64,000 bases of DNA from Pseudonocardia endophytica (GTDB lineage Bacteria; Actinomycetota; Actinomycetes; Mycobacteriales; Pseudonocardiaceae). Below, in pieces: positions 30,647 through 38,945 of this stretch. How positions within the stretch are numbered: the first letter of the stretch is position 1; each line of letters opens with the position of its first letter. Below the pieces are notes generated by a model. It did not search any database and had not been told where the DNA came from. It saw nothing but the letters and a program-made list of their open reading frames with translations. The stretch spans positions 2,728,001 to 2,792,000 of the forward strand of contig NZ_SMFZ01000001.1 of the NCBI RefSeq assembly GCF_004339565.1, written 5' to 3'. The translations under genes and the position numbers were made by a program.

Positions 30647-32089
30647 GTGCCGGACGCCGTCGTCGTCGGAGCCGGGCCGAACGGGCTCGCCGGCGCGATC
30701 ACGCTGGCCAGGGCCGGACTGTCCGTCCGTGTGTACGAGGCCGCGTCGACGCCCGGCGGCGGCTGCCGCACGGCCGAGCTGACCGGCCCCGGTTACCTCC
30801 ACGACGTCTGCTCGACGGTGCAGGCGCTGGCCGTCGTCTCGCCGTTCTTCCGCACGCTCGACCTGGAGTCGCTGGGCGTGCGGCTGCGCCGCCCGGAGGT
30901 CGCCTACGCGCACCCGCTGGACGGCGGGCGGGCCGGTGTCCTGCACGCCGACGTGGACCGCACGGCCGACGGGCTGGACGAGATCGCGCCCGGCGACGGG
31001 AAGCGCTGGCGACAGGTGGTCGGCCCGCTCGCCCGCAACGCCGACGACCTCTGGCCGGACGTCCTCGGCGACCTGCGCAGCGTGCCGCGGCATCCGGTGA
31101 CGCTGGCCCGGTTCGGGGTGCCCGGCCTGCTGCCGGCGTCCGTGCTGGCCCGTTCGTTCCGCTCCGACGAGGGACAGGGCCTGATCGCCGGGGCGGCCGC
31201 GCACGCGATGCGCGCGCTGAGCGCCCCGCTGACGTCGGCGTTCGGGCTCGCGCTGATCACCGCGGCGCACGCGTCCGGCTGGCCGGTCGTCGAGGGGGGC
31301 AGCGGGGTGCTGGTCGACGCGATGGTGACGGAGCTGACCCGGCTCGGCGGCGAGATCGTCTGCGACCACCCCGTGCGGTCCGTCCCGGACGCCCCGGTGA
31401 CGCTGCTCGACGTCACGCCCCGCCAGTTCCTCGCGATCGCCGGTGACCACCTGCCGTCGCGCTTCGCGAAGGCCATGCGCGACCACCGGTACGGGCCCGG
31501 CGTGTTCAAGATCGACTATGCGCTGTCCGGCCCGGTGCCGTGGACGAACCCGGACGCCCGCCGCGCCGGGACGCTGCACCTCGGCGGCACGCTCGGCGAG
31601 CTGGCCCGCAGCGAGGCGGACGTCGAGGCGGGGCGCCATCCGGACGCGCCGTACGTGCTCGCCGTGCAGGGCTCGGTGATGGATCCGACCCGCGCGCCCG
31701 CCGGCCACCACACGCTCTGGGCGTACTGCCACGTGCCGAACGGGTCGAATCGCGACATGACCGCCGGGATCGAGCGGCAGGTCGAACGGTTCGCGCCCGG
31801 CTTCCGCGACCTGGTGCTGCACCGCTCCACGCGCACCGCCGCCGGATATCACCAGTACGACGAGAACTACGTCGGCGGCGACATCAACGGCGGCATGGCG
31901 ACGCTGCTCGGAACCGTGCTCGGCCCGGCGCCGCAGTGGTCCCGCTACGCGACGCCGTTGCCCGGCGTCTACCTGTGCTCGTCGTCGACCCCGCCCGGCG
32001 GTGGCGTGCACGGCATGTCCGGGCACCTCGCCGCGCGGGAGGCGCTGCGGTCGGTGCACGCGCGCGGACGGGCGGAGGTGCGCCGGTGA
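30647..32089 (+). CDS. FAD-dependent oxidoreductase, phytoene desaturase-like
   Basis: 480 aa amine-oxidase/CrtI-type flavoprotein. AVVVGAGPNGLAGAITLARA is the dinucleotide-binding fold; ASTPGGGCRT follows; the C-terminus has VYLCSSSTPPGGGVHGMSGH, the usual FAD-binding end of the NAD(P)/FAD-dependent CrtI-like family. Substrate unknown. GTG 30647 begins 7 bp after the STAS stop and its TGA overlaps the GTG of the first membrane paralogue, so it is in the same transcription unit. Confidence 0.88.
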   Translation: MPDAVVVGAGPNGLAGAITLARAGLSVRVYEAASTPGGGCRTAELTGPGYLHDVCSTVQALAVVSPFFRTLDLESLGVRLRRPEVAYAHPLDGGRAGVLHADVDRTADGLDEIAPGDGKRWRQVVGPLARNADDLWPDVLGDLRSVPRHPVTLARFGVPGLLPASVLARSFRSDEGQGLIAGAAAHAMRALSAPLTSAFGLALITAAHASGWPVVEGGSGVLVDAMVTELTRLGGEIVCDHPVRSVPDAPVTLLDVTPRQFLAIAGDHLPSRFAKAMRDHRYGPGVFKIDYALSGPVPWTNPDARRAGTLHLGGTLGELARSEADVEAGRHPDAPYVLAVQGSVMDPTRAPAGHHTLWAYCHVPNGSNRDMTAGIERQVERFAPGFRDLVLHRSTRTAAGYHQYDENYVGGDINGGMATLLGTVLGPAPQWSRYATPLPGVYLCSSSTPPGGGVHGMSGHLAAREALRSVHARGRAEVRR

Positions 32090-33267
32090 GCGACCGGTGG
32101 AACCGCGTCTGCGCCGCGATCGTGCTGCTGATCGGCGTCGTCGGCTCGGGTGTGGTGCTGTACGCGTCCTACGGGTTCGGCCGCGTCCACCCCACCGTGG
32201 CGGACCTGCTCGCCGGGGCCGTCACGTCGGTGACCACACTGATCTTCGTCGGTGTCGGCGTCGTGATCGTGCTCCGCGGGCACGACCGGGGGCGCCTGAT
32301 CGGCCGGTTGCTCGTCCTCAGTGGACTGGGGTTGCTGGCGAGCTCCGTCGGGTCCGGGGTGGGGAGCCTCTACCAGGACGGCCACCCGGTCCCGCTCGGC
32401 GCGTGGGCCGCGTGGACCGACGACTGGGTGTGGGTGCTGCTCCTGCTCGGGGTCTGGCTGACGCTGATCCTGTTCCCGGACGGCCGCGCGTCCACCCGGA
32501 CGGCGCGCGTGGCCGTCGCGCTGGGGCTTGCCGTCGCGGTCACCGTGCTGCTGACGTTCCCGTTCACGCCCGGCAATCTCTACGATCTCCCGGGCGTCGC
32601 GAACCCCGTCCCGCCGGTACCGGTGCTGTCCGCGCTGTCCGGGCCGGTGCACGCCGCGCTGATCCCGCTGATGCTCGGCATGTTCGTGCTGTCGGCGGTG
32701 TGCGTCGTGCTGCGCTACCGGGGTGGCGGGCCCGAGATCCGCGCGCAGATCCGGTGGCTCGGCTGGTCGACGCTGGTCACGGTGCTGTTCGTGATTGCCC
32801 AGAACGTGCTCCCCGCGCCGTGGTCGGACGCGGTGTCCGTCGCCACCCTGCTCACGATGCCGGTGCTGCCGGTCGTCGTCGCGATCTCGGTGCTGCGCTA
32901 CCGGCTCTACGACATCGACCGGCTGTTGTCCCGCACCGTCTCCTACGCGCTGCTGACCGGACTGGTGGTCGCGGTCTACGTCGGCGTCGTCGCGCTGGCG
33001 TCGGTGCTGGTGCCGGAGGCGTCCGGGTCGCTCGGGGTCGCGGTCGCGACGCTCGCCGCCGTCTCGCTGGTGCGTCCGCTGCGACGCCGGCTGCAGGACG
33101 TCGTCGACCGGCGGTTCGACCGCGCGCGGTCGGACGCCCGCCGCACCGTCGCCGACTACGCCGACCGGTTGCGCACCATGGACACGTTCCAGGAGGACGA
33201 CCTGCACGACGTCCTGTCCCGCACCGTCGCGCCGACGACGGCCTGGCTGTGGCAGCCGAACCGATGA
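32086..33267 (+). CDS. Kinase-less multi-TM sensor-like protein, paralogue 1
   Basis: 393 aa membrane protein. About seven to eight TM segments; WAAWTDDWVWVLLL (about 107-120) and LFPDGR (about 129-134) in the middle; PVPPVPVL (about 174-181); RAQIRWLGW (about 219-227); VLRYRLYDIDRLLSRTVSY (about 269-287) then two more TM helices and PLRRRLQDVVDRRFDRAR (about 331-348). The last ~45 residues form a signalling-type helix and stop where actinobacterial histidine kinases would begin GAF and kinase domains. Start GTG overlaps the upstream stop. Paralogous to the next two genes. Function unknown. Confidence 0.85.
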   Translation: MSDRWNRVCAAIVLLIGVVGSGVVLYASYGFGRVHPTVADLLAGAVTSVTTLIFVGVGVVIVLRGHDRGRLIGRLLVLSGLGLLASSVGSGVGSLYQDGHPVPLGAWAAWTDDWVWVLLLLGVWLTLILFPDGRASTRTARVAVALGLAVAVTVLLTFPFTPGNLYDLPGVANPVPPVPVLSALSGPVHAALIPLMLGMFVLSAVCVVLRYRGGGPEIRAQIRWLGWSTLVTVLFVIAQNVLPAPWSDAVSVATLLTMPVLPVVVAISVLRYRLYDIDRLLSRTVSYALLTGLVVAVYVGVVALASVLVPEASGSLGVAVATLAAVSLVRPLRRRLQDVVDRRFDRARSDARRTVADYADRLRTMDTFQEDDLHDVLSRTVAPTTAWLWQPNR

Positions 33268-34445
33268 CGCGGGCCCGTCTGCTCTGCACCGGGGCGATCG
33301 CGCTGAGCGTGGTCGCGACGCTGCTGTGCTGGTACCTGCTGGCCGTCACGCCGGATCTGACCTGGGCGCGGGTCGTCAGCAACGTGCTGTTCGCGTGCTC
33401 CCCGCTGTTCACCGGGCTGGGCACGGTGATCGTCCGCCGCGGACAGGGCCACCGGATCGGGTGGCTGCTGGTCGGGACGGGCGTGGCGCTCGCCGTGGAC
33501 ATGGTCGCCGCGACGGCCGCGCAGGCGTACGTCGGCGGCGTCGCCGTGCCTCTCGGTCCGTGGCTGGCCTGGGCGGACGACTTCGCGTGGGCGCCGCTGC
33601 TGCTCGGCTGCTGGCTGATCCTGCTCCTGTTCCCGGACGGCCGGGTGGCGAACCGGCTCACCCGCGTCGGCCTCTGGGCGGGCTGCACGGTGGCCGGGGC
33701 GATCCTGGTGCTCGTACCGTTCCACTCCGGACAGCTGATCGACTACCCGACGGTGACCTCGCCGGTGCCGCCGGTACCCGTGCTGACCGACGTCACCCGG
33801 GCCGTGCTGCCGTTCCTCCAGCCGTCAGTCCCTCTGGTGTTCCTGCTGGTCGCGGCCTGCGTGATCGTCCGCTACCGGGGGTCCGGGACCGTGGCGCGGG
33901 CGCAGATCCGCTGGCTGGCGTGGCAGGCGCTGCTGATCGGGATCGTGATCCCGGTGCGGCTCGTCGTGCCGGAGGGCTGGCTTCCGGTGCTCGACGTCCT
34001 GTCCGGCGTCACGTTCCCGATGCTGCCGGTCGTCGTCGCGGTCGCCGTGCTGCGCTACCGGCTCTACGACGTCGACCGCCTGGTCAGCCGCACCGTCTCC
34101 TACGCGCTGCTGACCGGCGCGGTCGCCGGGCTGTACGTCGGCGTCGTCGCCGGCACGTCGGCGCTGCTGCACGACGACGCCGGGCAGCTCGGTGTGGCGG
34201 CGGCGACGCTGCTCGCCGTCTCGGTGGTGCGGCCGCTGCGACGGCGGCTGCAGGACGTCGTCGACCGGCGCTTCGACCGCGCACGCTACGACGCGCACCG
34301 GACCGTCGCCGGCTACGCCGAGCGCCTGCGGACGACCGAGACGTTCCGCGAGGCCGACATCCACGACGTGCTGGAGCGCACCGTCGCCCCGGAGCGGGCG
34401 TTCCTCTGGACCCCGACACCGACGCCGACGCAGGGGCGGACGTGA
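33264..34445 (+). CDS. Kinase-less multi-TM sensor-like protein, paralogue 2
   Basis: Also exactly 393 aa, with the same order of elements: WLAWADDFAWAPLLLG, LFPDGRVANR, PVPPVPVL, RAQIRWLAW, VLRYRLYDVDRLVSRTVSY, PLRRRLQDVVDRRFDRAR, and a helical end AERAFLW-like after TFREADIHDVLERTVAP. ATG overlaps the stop of paralogue 1 (ATGA). Closer to paralogue 3 in the central loop (HSG.L.DYPTV..PVPPVPVL). No catalytic domain visible. Confidence 0.85.
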   Translation: MTRARLLCTGAIALSVVATLLCWYLLAVTPDLTWARVVSNVLFACSPLFTGLGTVIVRRGQGHRIGWLLVGTGVALAVDMVAATAAQAYVGGVAVPLGPWLAWADDFAWAPLLLGCWLILLLFPDGRVANRLTRVGLWAGCTVAGAILVLVPFHSGQLIDYPTVTSPVPPVPVLTDVTRAVLPFLQPSVPLVFLLVAACVIVRYRGSGTVARAQIRWLAWQALLIGIVIPVRLVVPEGWLPVLDVLSGVTFPMLPVVVAVAVLRYRLYDVDRLVSRTVSYALLTGAVAGLYVGVVAGTSALLHDDAGQLGVAAATLLAVSVVRPLRRRLQDVVDRRFDRARYDAHRTVAGYAERLRTTETFREADIHDVLERTVAPERAFLWTPTPTPTQGRT

Positions 34446-35707
34446 CGCGGCGCCGCGCCACCGCCGTCTGCCTCGCCGTGCTGGCGCTGGCCATGGTGTG
34501 CTCGGTCCTGACGGTCGTCGTCCGCGTCGGGCGGCCGCTCGTCGGGGCCTCCCCCGCCGAGGCGATCAGCGGCGGGGTGCTGTTCAACACGTCGCTGCTG
34601 TTCGTGGCGCTGGGCACGCTGATCGTGCTGCGTGGCGCGGGGCACCGGATCGGCTGGGTGCTCGTCGGGACCGGGGGCGTGCTCGCCGTCGAGACGCTGG
34701 CCAGCACGGTCGGCACCACGTACATGTACGGGCAGGCCGTGCCGCTCGGGCAGTGGGCGGCCTGGGTCGACGACTTCGCGTGGGCCCCGCTGCTCTGGGG
34801 CGTCTGGGCGACACTCGTGCTGTTCCCGGACGGCCGCGTGCCCGGCCGGTTCGGGCGGGTGGTGCTGGCGGTGGCGACGGCGGTGGCCGGCGCGATCGTC
34901 GTCGTGCTGCCGTTCCACTCCGGGATGCTGGTCGACTACCCGACCGTCGCGTCCCCGGTCCCTCCGGTGCCGGTGCTGACCCCGGTCGCGGAGGTCGCCG
35001 CCGTCCCGCTGCAGGTCGCGACGAGCGTGGTGTTCGTGCTCGCCGCGTCCGTCACCGTCCTGCGCTACCGGGCGAGCGGCCCGGAGCAGCGGGCCCAGCT
35101 GCGCTGGCTCGGGTGGTACGGCGTGGTGCTCGCGACGTCCGTGCTGCTGTCCCAGGCCGTCGGCCGCGGCCTGATCACCGCAGCGCCGTGGCCGGACGTC
35201 GTCCAGATCGGCACCGGCCTGACCCTGCCGCTGCTGCCGGTCGTGATCGCGGTCGCCGTGCTGCGCTACCGGCTCTACGACATCGACCGCCTGGTCAGCC
35301 GCACCGTGTCCTACGCGCTGCTGACCGGCGCGGTGGTCGCGGTCTACGTCGCCGTCGTCGCGGCGGCATCGGTGCTGGTGCCCGACGCGGCCGGCTCGCT
35401 CGGCGTCGCGGCGGCCACGCTGGCGGCGGTGTCCCTGGTGGGTCCGCTGCGACGGCGGCTGCAGGCCGTCGTCGACCGTCGCTTCGACCGGGAACGCCAC
35501 GAGGCGCACCGCGCCGTCGCCGCCTACGCCGACCGGCTGCGTGCCGACCCTGGCCGGGACACCGAGGCCGAGCTGCTGACCGTCCTCGACCACGCCGTGG
35601 CGCCGACCCGGGCCTGGTTGTGGAGGCCCGCGCCGGCGCCGGTGCTGCCGGACCAGCGGAGTCAGCCGATCACCACGTTCGTGCGGAACACGCCCGCCGG
35701 GTCGTAG
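34442..35707 (+). CDS. Kinase-less multi-TM sensor-like protein, paralogue 3
   Basis: 421 aa with the family pattern: WAAWVDDFAWAPLLWG, LFPDGRVPGR, PVPPVPVL, RAQLRWLGW, VLRYRLYDIDRLVSRTVSY, PLRRRLQAVVDRRFDRER. The C-terminus runs about 28 residues past the point where the others end, into sequence that overlaps the convergent FAD oxidoreductase by 46 bp, so the extra tail may have arisen by loss of an earlier stop. GTG overlaps the stop of paralogue 2. Last gene of the coupled run. Confidence 0.84.
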   Translation: MTRRRATAVCLAVLALAMVCSVLTVVVRVGRPLVGASPAEAISGGVLFNTSLLFVALGTLIVLRGAGHRIGWVLVGTGGVLAVETLASTVGTTYMYGQAVPLGQWAAWVDDFAWAPLLWGVWATLVLFPDGRVPGRFGRVVLAVATAVAGAIVVVLPFHSGMLVDYPTVASPVPPVPVLTPVAEVAAVPLQVATSVVFVLAASVTVLRYRASGPEQRAQLRWLGWYGVVLATSVLLSQAVGRGLITAAPWPDVVQIGTGLTLPLLPVVIAVAVLRYRLYDIDRLVSRTVSYALLTGAVVAVYVAVVAAASVLVPDAAGSLGVAAATLAAVSLVGPLRRRLQAVVDRRFDRERHEAHRAVAAYADRLRADPGRDTEAELLTVLDHAVAPTRAWLWRPAPAPVLPDQRSQPITTFVRNTPAGS

Positions 35708-37026
35708 CGCCGCTTGGTGTCCAGCAGCCGGGCCCGGTCGGCGTCCGACCACAGCGACCCGAGCCGCGCCGGACCGGCCTGGCCGTAGAAGTTGACCAGC
35801 CCGCCGGCCGCCCACGGCGCGAGCGACTCGACCAGCGACGAGCACCGGGCCGGCACCTGCACGGCCGCGTCCGGACCGGCGGGCACGCCGAGGCAGTACA
35901 GCGAGAACGCCGCGTCGCGCCCGGCGACCGCGTTCGGGACCCGCGGCGCCCGCGCGATCGCCCCGCCCATCAGGCGCAGCTCGACGAGCACCAGCGGGCT
36001 CGACGAGTCCGGCCCGGCCTCGGCGAGGATCTCCTCGACCGCCTCGGCGGGCAGCGAGGACAGCGTCGTCCCCCTGTCCCAGCACGGCATCGGCGACTGC
36101 GGGTCCATGTGCACGGCGTCCACGGCCGCGTACGGCATCTCGTCGACCAGATCCATGATCGGCTCGGCGACGGCGCGCATCGGGGCGATCAGCTCGGCGC
36201 CCTCGTCGGCCGACCCGAGGTGGGTGAACCGCAGGTGGGTGACGAACCGGCCCTGCAGCGGCGGCGGCAGCTGCGGGTCGGGGGGAAGCGCAAGCAGTGC
36301 CACCGACGTCGTCGTGTCCTCGGGCAGGGTGGGCGCCCACTCCCGCCAGGCGTGCAGCAGCTCGGGCGCCGCCTCACCCGGGAAGAAGATGCCGCCGCCG
36401 TAGAACCGCGGCTGCTCGACGAGCTCGAACTCGATCTCGGTGACGATGCCGACGGTGCCCTTACCGCCGCGCACGGCCCAGAACAGGTCCGGGTCGCGCT
36501 CCGCGTCGACGGTGCGGATCTCGCCGTCGCCGGTGACGACCGTCGCGGACAGCACGTGGTCGGCGGCGAAGCCGTGCCGGCGGGCCATCGGTCCGAGGCC
36601 GCCGCCGGTCGTGTAGCCGACGACCCCGACCGTCGACGACGAGCCGTTCAGCGGCGCCAGGCCGTACGGGGCGGCGGCGTCGATGACCTCGCGCCACCGG
36701 ACCCCGGCCTGCACCCGCGCCGTGCGGGCGACCGGGTCGACGGTGCAGCCGGTCATCCGGCGGGTGGACACGAGCACGGCGCCGTTCAGGTCGCTGAGCA
36801 GGCCGTGGCCGGTCGACTGCACGGCGACCGGGAGGCCGAGCTCCGTGGCGTACCGGACGGCGGCCGCGACGTCCGTGTCGCACGTCGCACCGACCACCAG
36901 GCTCGGGGAGGGCATGTAGGCGACGTTGAAGCCCATGACCTCCTCGGTGTAGCCCTCGTCGGTCGCCCGGAACACCGGGCCGACGACGGTGGACAGGGTC
37001 TCGTCGGGGGGAAGGATCGTGGTCAT
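35662..37026 (-). CDS. FAD-binding oxidoreductase, berberine-bridge (BBE) type
   Basis: 454 aa flavoprotein of the PCMH/BBE family, probably an oxidase or dehydrogenase of a small alcohol, sugar or alkaloid-like substrate. PVAVQSTGHGLLS and GVVGYTTGGGLGPMARRHG bind FAD; DLFWAVRGGKGTVGIVTE follows; the C-terminal BBE segment ends KRRYDPAGVFRTNVV. ATG 37026 has GGAG upstream; an ATG at 37077 would overlap the operator region. Divergent from the LuxR gene, with a striking palindrome between. Confidence 0.9.
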   Translation of the reverse strand: MTTILPPDETLSTVVGPVFRATDEGYTEEVMGFNVAYMPSPSLVVGATCDTDVAAAVRYATELGLPVAVQSTGHGLLSDLNGAVLVSTRRMTGCTVDPVARTARVQAGVRWREVIDAAAPYGLAPLNGSSSTVGVVGYTTGGGLGPMARRHGFAADHVLSATVVTGDGEIRTVDAERDPDLFWAVRGGKGTVGIVTEIEFELVEQPRFYGGGIFFPGEAAPELLHAWREWAPTLPEDTTTSVALLALPPDPQLPPPLQGRFVTHLRFTHLGSADEGAELIAPMRAVAEPIMDLVDEMPYAAVDAVHMDPQSPMPCWDRGTTLSSLPAEAVEEILAEAGPDSSSPLVLVELRLMGGAIARAPRVPNAVAGRDAAFSLYCLGVPAGPDAAVQVPARCSSLVESLAPWAAGGLVNFYGQAGPARLGSLWSDADRARLLDTKRRYDPAGVFRTNVVIG

Positions 37027-37112
37027 GGTGGGCTCCGTGGTTCCGGGTGGTCGGCGGGTCCGTGTGCCCGTCGTCATGGCTGGAACTCTGGTCCGCGGAG
37101 TCGTCCGGACCC

Positions 37113-37153
37113 ATCCCAGCGTTCTGGGGAGATGCCCCCCAGAAATCTGGGAT
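37113..37153. promoter_or_regulatory. Nested 41-bp palindrome between the FAD oxidoreductase and LuxR genes
   Basis: Outer arms ATCCCAG (37113-37119) and CTGGGAT (37147-37153) enclose inner arms CTGGGG (37124-37129) and CCCCAG (37137-37142), all perfect. The centre lies 107 bp from the oxidoreductase start and 104 bp from the LuxR start. It is the obvious operator for the divergent LuxR regulator, which would control both genes; binding is inferred. Confidence 0.65.
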
Positions 37154-37236
37154 AGGGCTCTGAGCTGCGGATTCGTCGGATCGGTTCATCAAGTTCGGGT
37201 ATGACCGGCCGGTAACCCCGCCGCGAAAATCGGGGG

Positions 37237-38388
37237 GTGACCGCGACCACCGCAGAGCGCGCCAGGACCCGCCTCGAGGCACTGGCGTCGGCCGGGCTGG
37301 ACACGCCCGCGTTCGCCACCGGGGCGATCGAGATCCTGCGCGGCGCGCTGCCGTTCTCGGCCGCGTGCCTGGCCACCGCGGACCCGGCGACCGAGCTCGT
37401 CACCGGCACCGTGAAGTGGGGCGGGCTGACGAACAACGAGGACGACATCTGGGCCCACCAGGAGTACGTGGTGGACAACCAGTACTCGTTCACCGACGTC
37501 ACCCGCCGCCCGGGCGGGGTGACGACGGCGGCGGCCGAGACCGGCGGCGAGCCATCCCGCCTGCCGCGGTTCCACGAGTTCTTCACGCCCTGCTACGACT
37601 TCGGCGACGAGCTGCGGGTGTCCGCGCCCGCGGACGGCGCCACGTGGGGCTTCATCGCGCTGTTCCGCGACGGGAGCGGCCGGTTCACACCGGCCGAGAT
37701 GGACTTCGCCAGCTCGGTGGGCCCGCTGTTCGGGCGCGGCCTGCGCGGCGGGCTCGTCGCGGGTGCCGTGGACACCGTGACGGGTCCGGACGGGCCGGCG
37801 GTGCTCGTCGTGGACCACGCGGGCGAGGTCGTGCAGGCCGGGGCGGGCGCGACGGCGCGGCTGCTCGACCTCGGTGCGACGGAGAACGGCCCCATGCCGT
37901 TCTCGCTGGTCGCGCTCGTCGGGGCGGCTCGCCGGTACGCGTCAGGACGCTCCCACCAGCTGCCGCGGACCCGCCTGCGCACCCGATCGGGGCAGTGGGT
38001 GGTGGCGCACGCGTCGCCGATGGCGTCGCGCGACGGGTCCGGCACCGACGTCGTCGTGACCATCGAGGAGGCGCGGCCGCCGGAGATCGTGCCGCTGGTG
38101 GTGGCCGCGTTCGGGCTCACCCCACGCGAGCAGGACGTCGTCCGGATGGTGCTGCAGGGGCACGGGACGGCGGAGATCGCGACCGCGCTGCACCTGTCCT
38201 CGTACACCGTGCAGGACCACCTGAAGGCGGTGTTCGCGAAGGTCGGCGTGCGCAGCCGCCGCGAGCTGACGTCGCGAGTGTTCTTCGACCAGTACGCCCC
38301 GCGCCTTGCCGAGGGCCGCGGCGTCGCGCCGTCCGGATGGTTCGCGCCGGGAACCCCACCGTGCGTGCCGACGACCACTGCCGTGTGA
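37237..38388 (+). CDS. LuxR-type HTH transcriptional regulator
   Basis: 383 aa. The N-terminal two thirds look like a sensory (GAF/PAS-like) region; the C-terminal LuxR/GerE HTH (about 285-345) reads FGLTPREQDVVRMVLQG, TAEIATALHLSSYTVQDHL, KAVFAKVGVRSRRE. No receiver domain. GTG 37237 is the only sensible start; no strong ribosome site is seen. Likely regulator of the divergent BBE oxidoreductase through the nested palindrome. Its TGA overlaps the GTG of copC. Confidence 0.86.
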   Translation: MTATTAERARTRLEALASAGLDTPAFATGAIEILRGALPFSAACLATADPATELVTGTVKWGGLTNNEDDIWAHQEYVVDNQYSFTDVTRRPGGVTTAAAETGGEPSRLPRFHEFFTPCYDFGDELRVSAPADGATWGFIALFRDGSGRFTPAEMDFASSVGPLFGRGLRGGLVAGAVDTVTGPDGPAVLVVDHAGEVVQAGAGATARLLDLGATENGPMPFSLVALVGAARRYASGRSHQLPRTRLRTRSGQWVVAHASPMASRDGSGTDVVVTIEEARPPEIVPLVVAAFGLTPREQDVVRMVLQGHGTAEIATALHLSSYTVQDHLKAVFAKVGVRSRRELTSRVFFDQYAPRLAEGRGVAPSGWFAPGTPPCVPTTTAV

Positions 38389-38945
38389 CCGCTCTCCTGC
38401 CCCGTGTCCTGCGGGCCGCGACGCTCTGCGTCGTGACCGCCGTCGCGCTCGTCCTCGGCAGCGCGCCCGCCTGGGCGCACGCCGAGCTGGAGAGCAGCGA
38501 CCCGGCCGAAGGCGCGTCGGTCGCGAAGGCCCCTGGCGCGGTGACCCTCACGTTCAGCGAGGCGGTCGCACCGAACCTGGCCACGATCTCCGTCTCCGGT
38601 CCCGGCGGAACCCGCTACGAGGCCGGCCCGGCGACCGGATCCGGTCCGACGCTGCGGGTGCCGCTCAAGCCGCTCGGCGCAGCGGGCGGCTACACGATCA
38701 CCTACCGGGTGACGTCCGACGACGGCCACCCGATCAGCGGGATCGTGCCGTTCACGCTGACCACCCCCGGTCCGGCCGCAGCGGCCGCGTCCCCGGCCGC
38801 GTCGGCGCCGTCGGCACAGCCCGCTCCCGCACCGACGGCCGCCGCCTCCGACGACGGCGGCGCGCCGGTCTGGCCGTGGATCGTCGGTGCCGTCGTGGTC
38901 GTGCTCGGCGGCGCCGCGCTCGCCCTGCGGCGCAACCGGACGTGA
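38385..38945 (+). CDS. copC: CopC domain copper-resistance protein, secreted and membrane-anchored
   Basis: 186 aa. Signal peptide ends near SAPAWA, leaving the mature N-terminus HAELESSDPAEG with the copper-binding His typical of CopC. DDGHPISG has the second conserved His. An Ala/Pro-rich linker and a C-terminal TM helix (WPWIVGAVVVVLGGAALAL) follow. GTG overlaps the LuxR stop; the stop overlaps the GTG of copD, so all three are probably co-translated. Role in copper import or periplasmic copper handling. Confidence 0.9.
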   Translation: MTALLPRVLRAATLCVVTAVALVLGSAPAWAHAELESSDPAEGASVAKAPGAVTLTFSEAVAPNLATISVSGPGGTRYEAGPATGSGPTLRVPLKPLGAAGGYTITYRVTSDDGHPISGIVPFTLTTPGPAAAAASPAASAPSAQPAPAPTAAASDDGGAPVWPWIVGAVVVVLGGAALALRRNRT

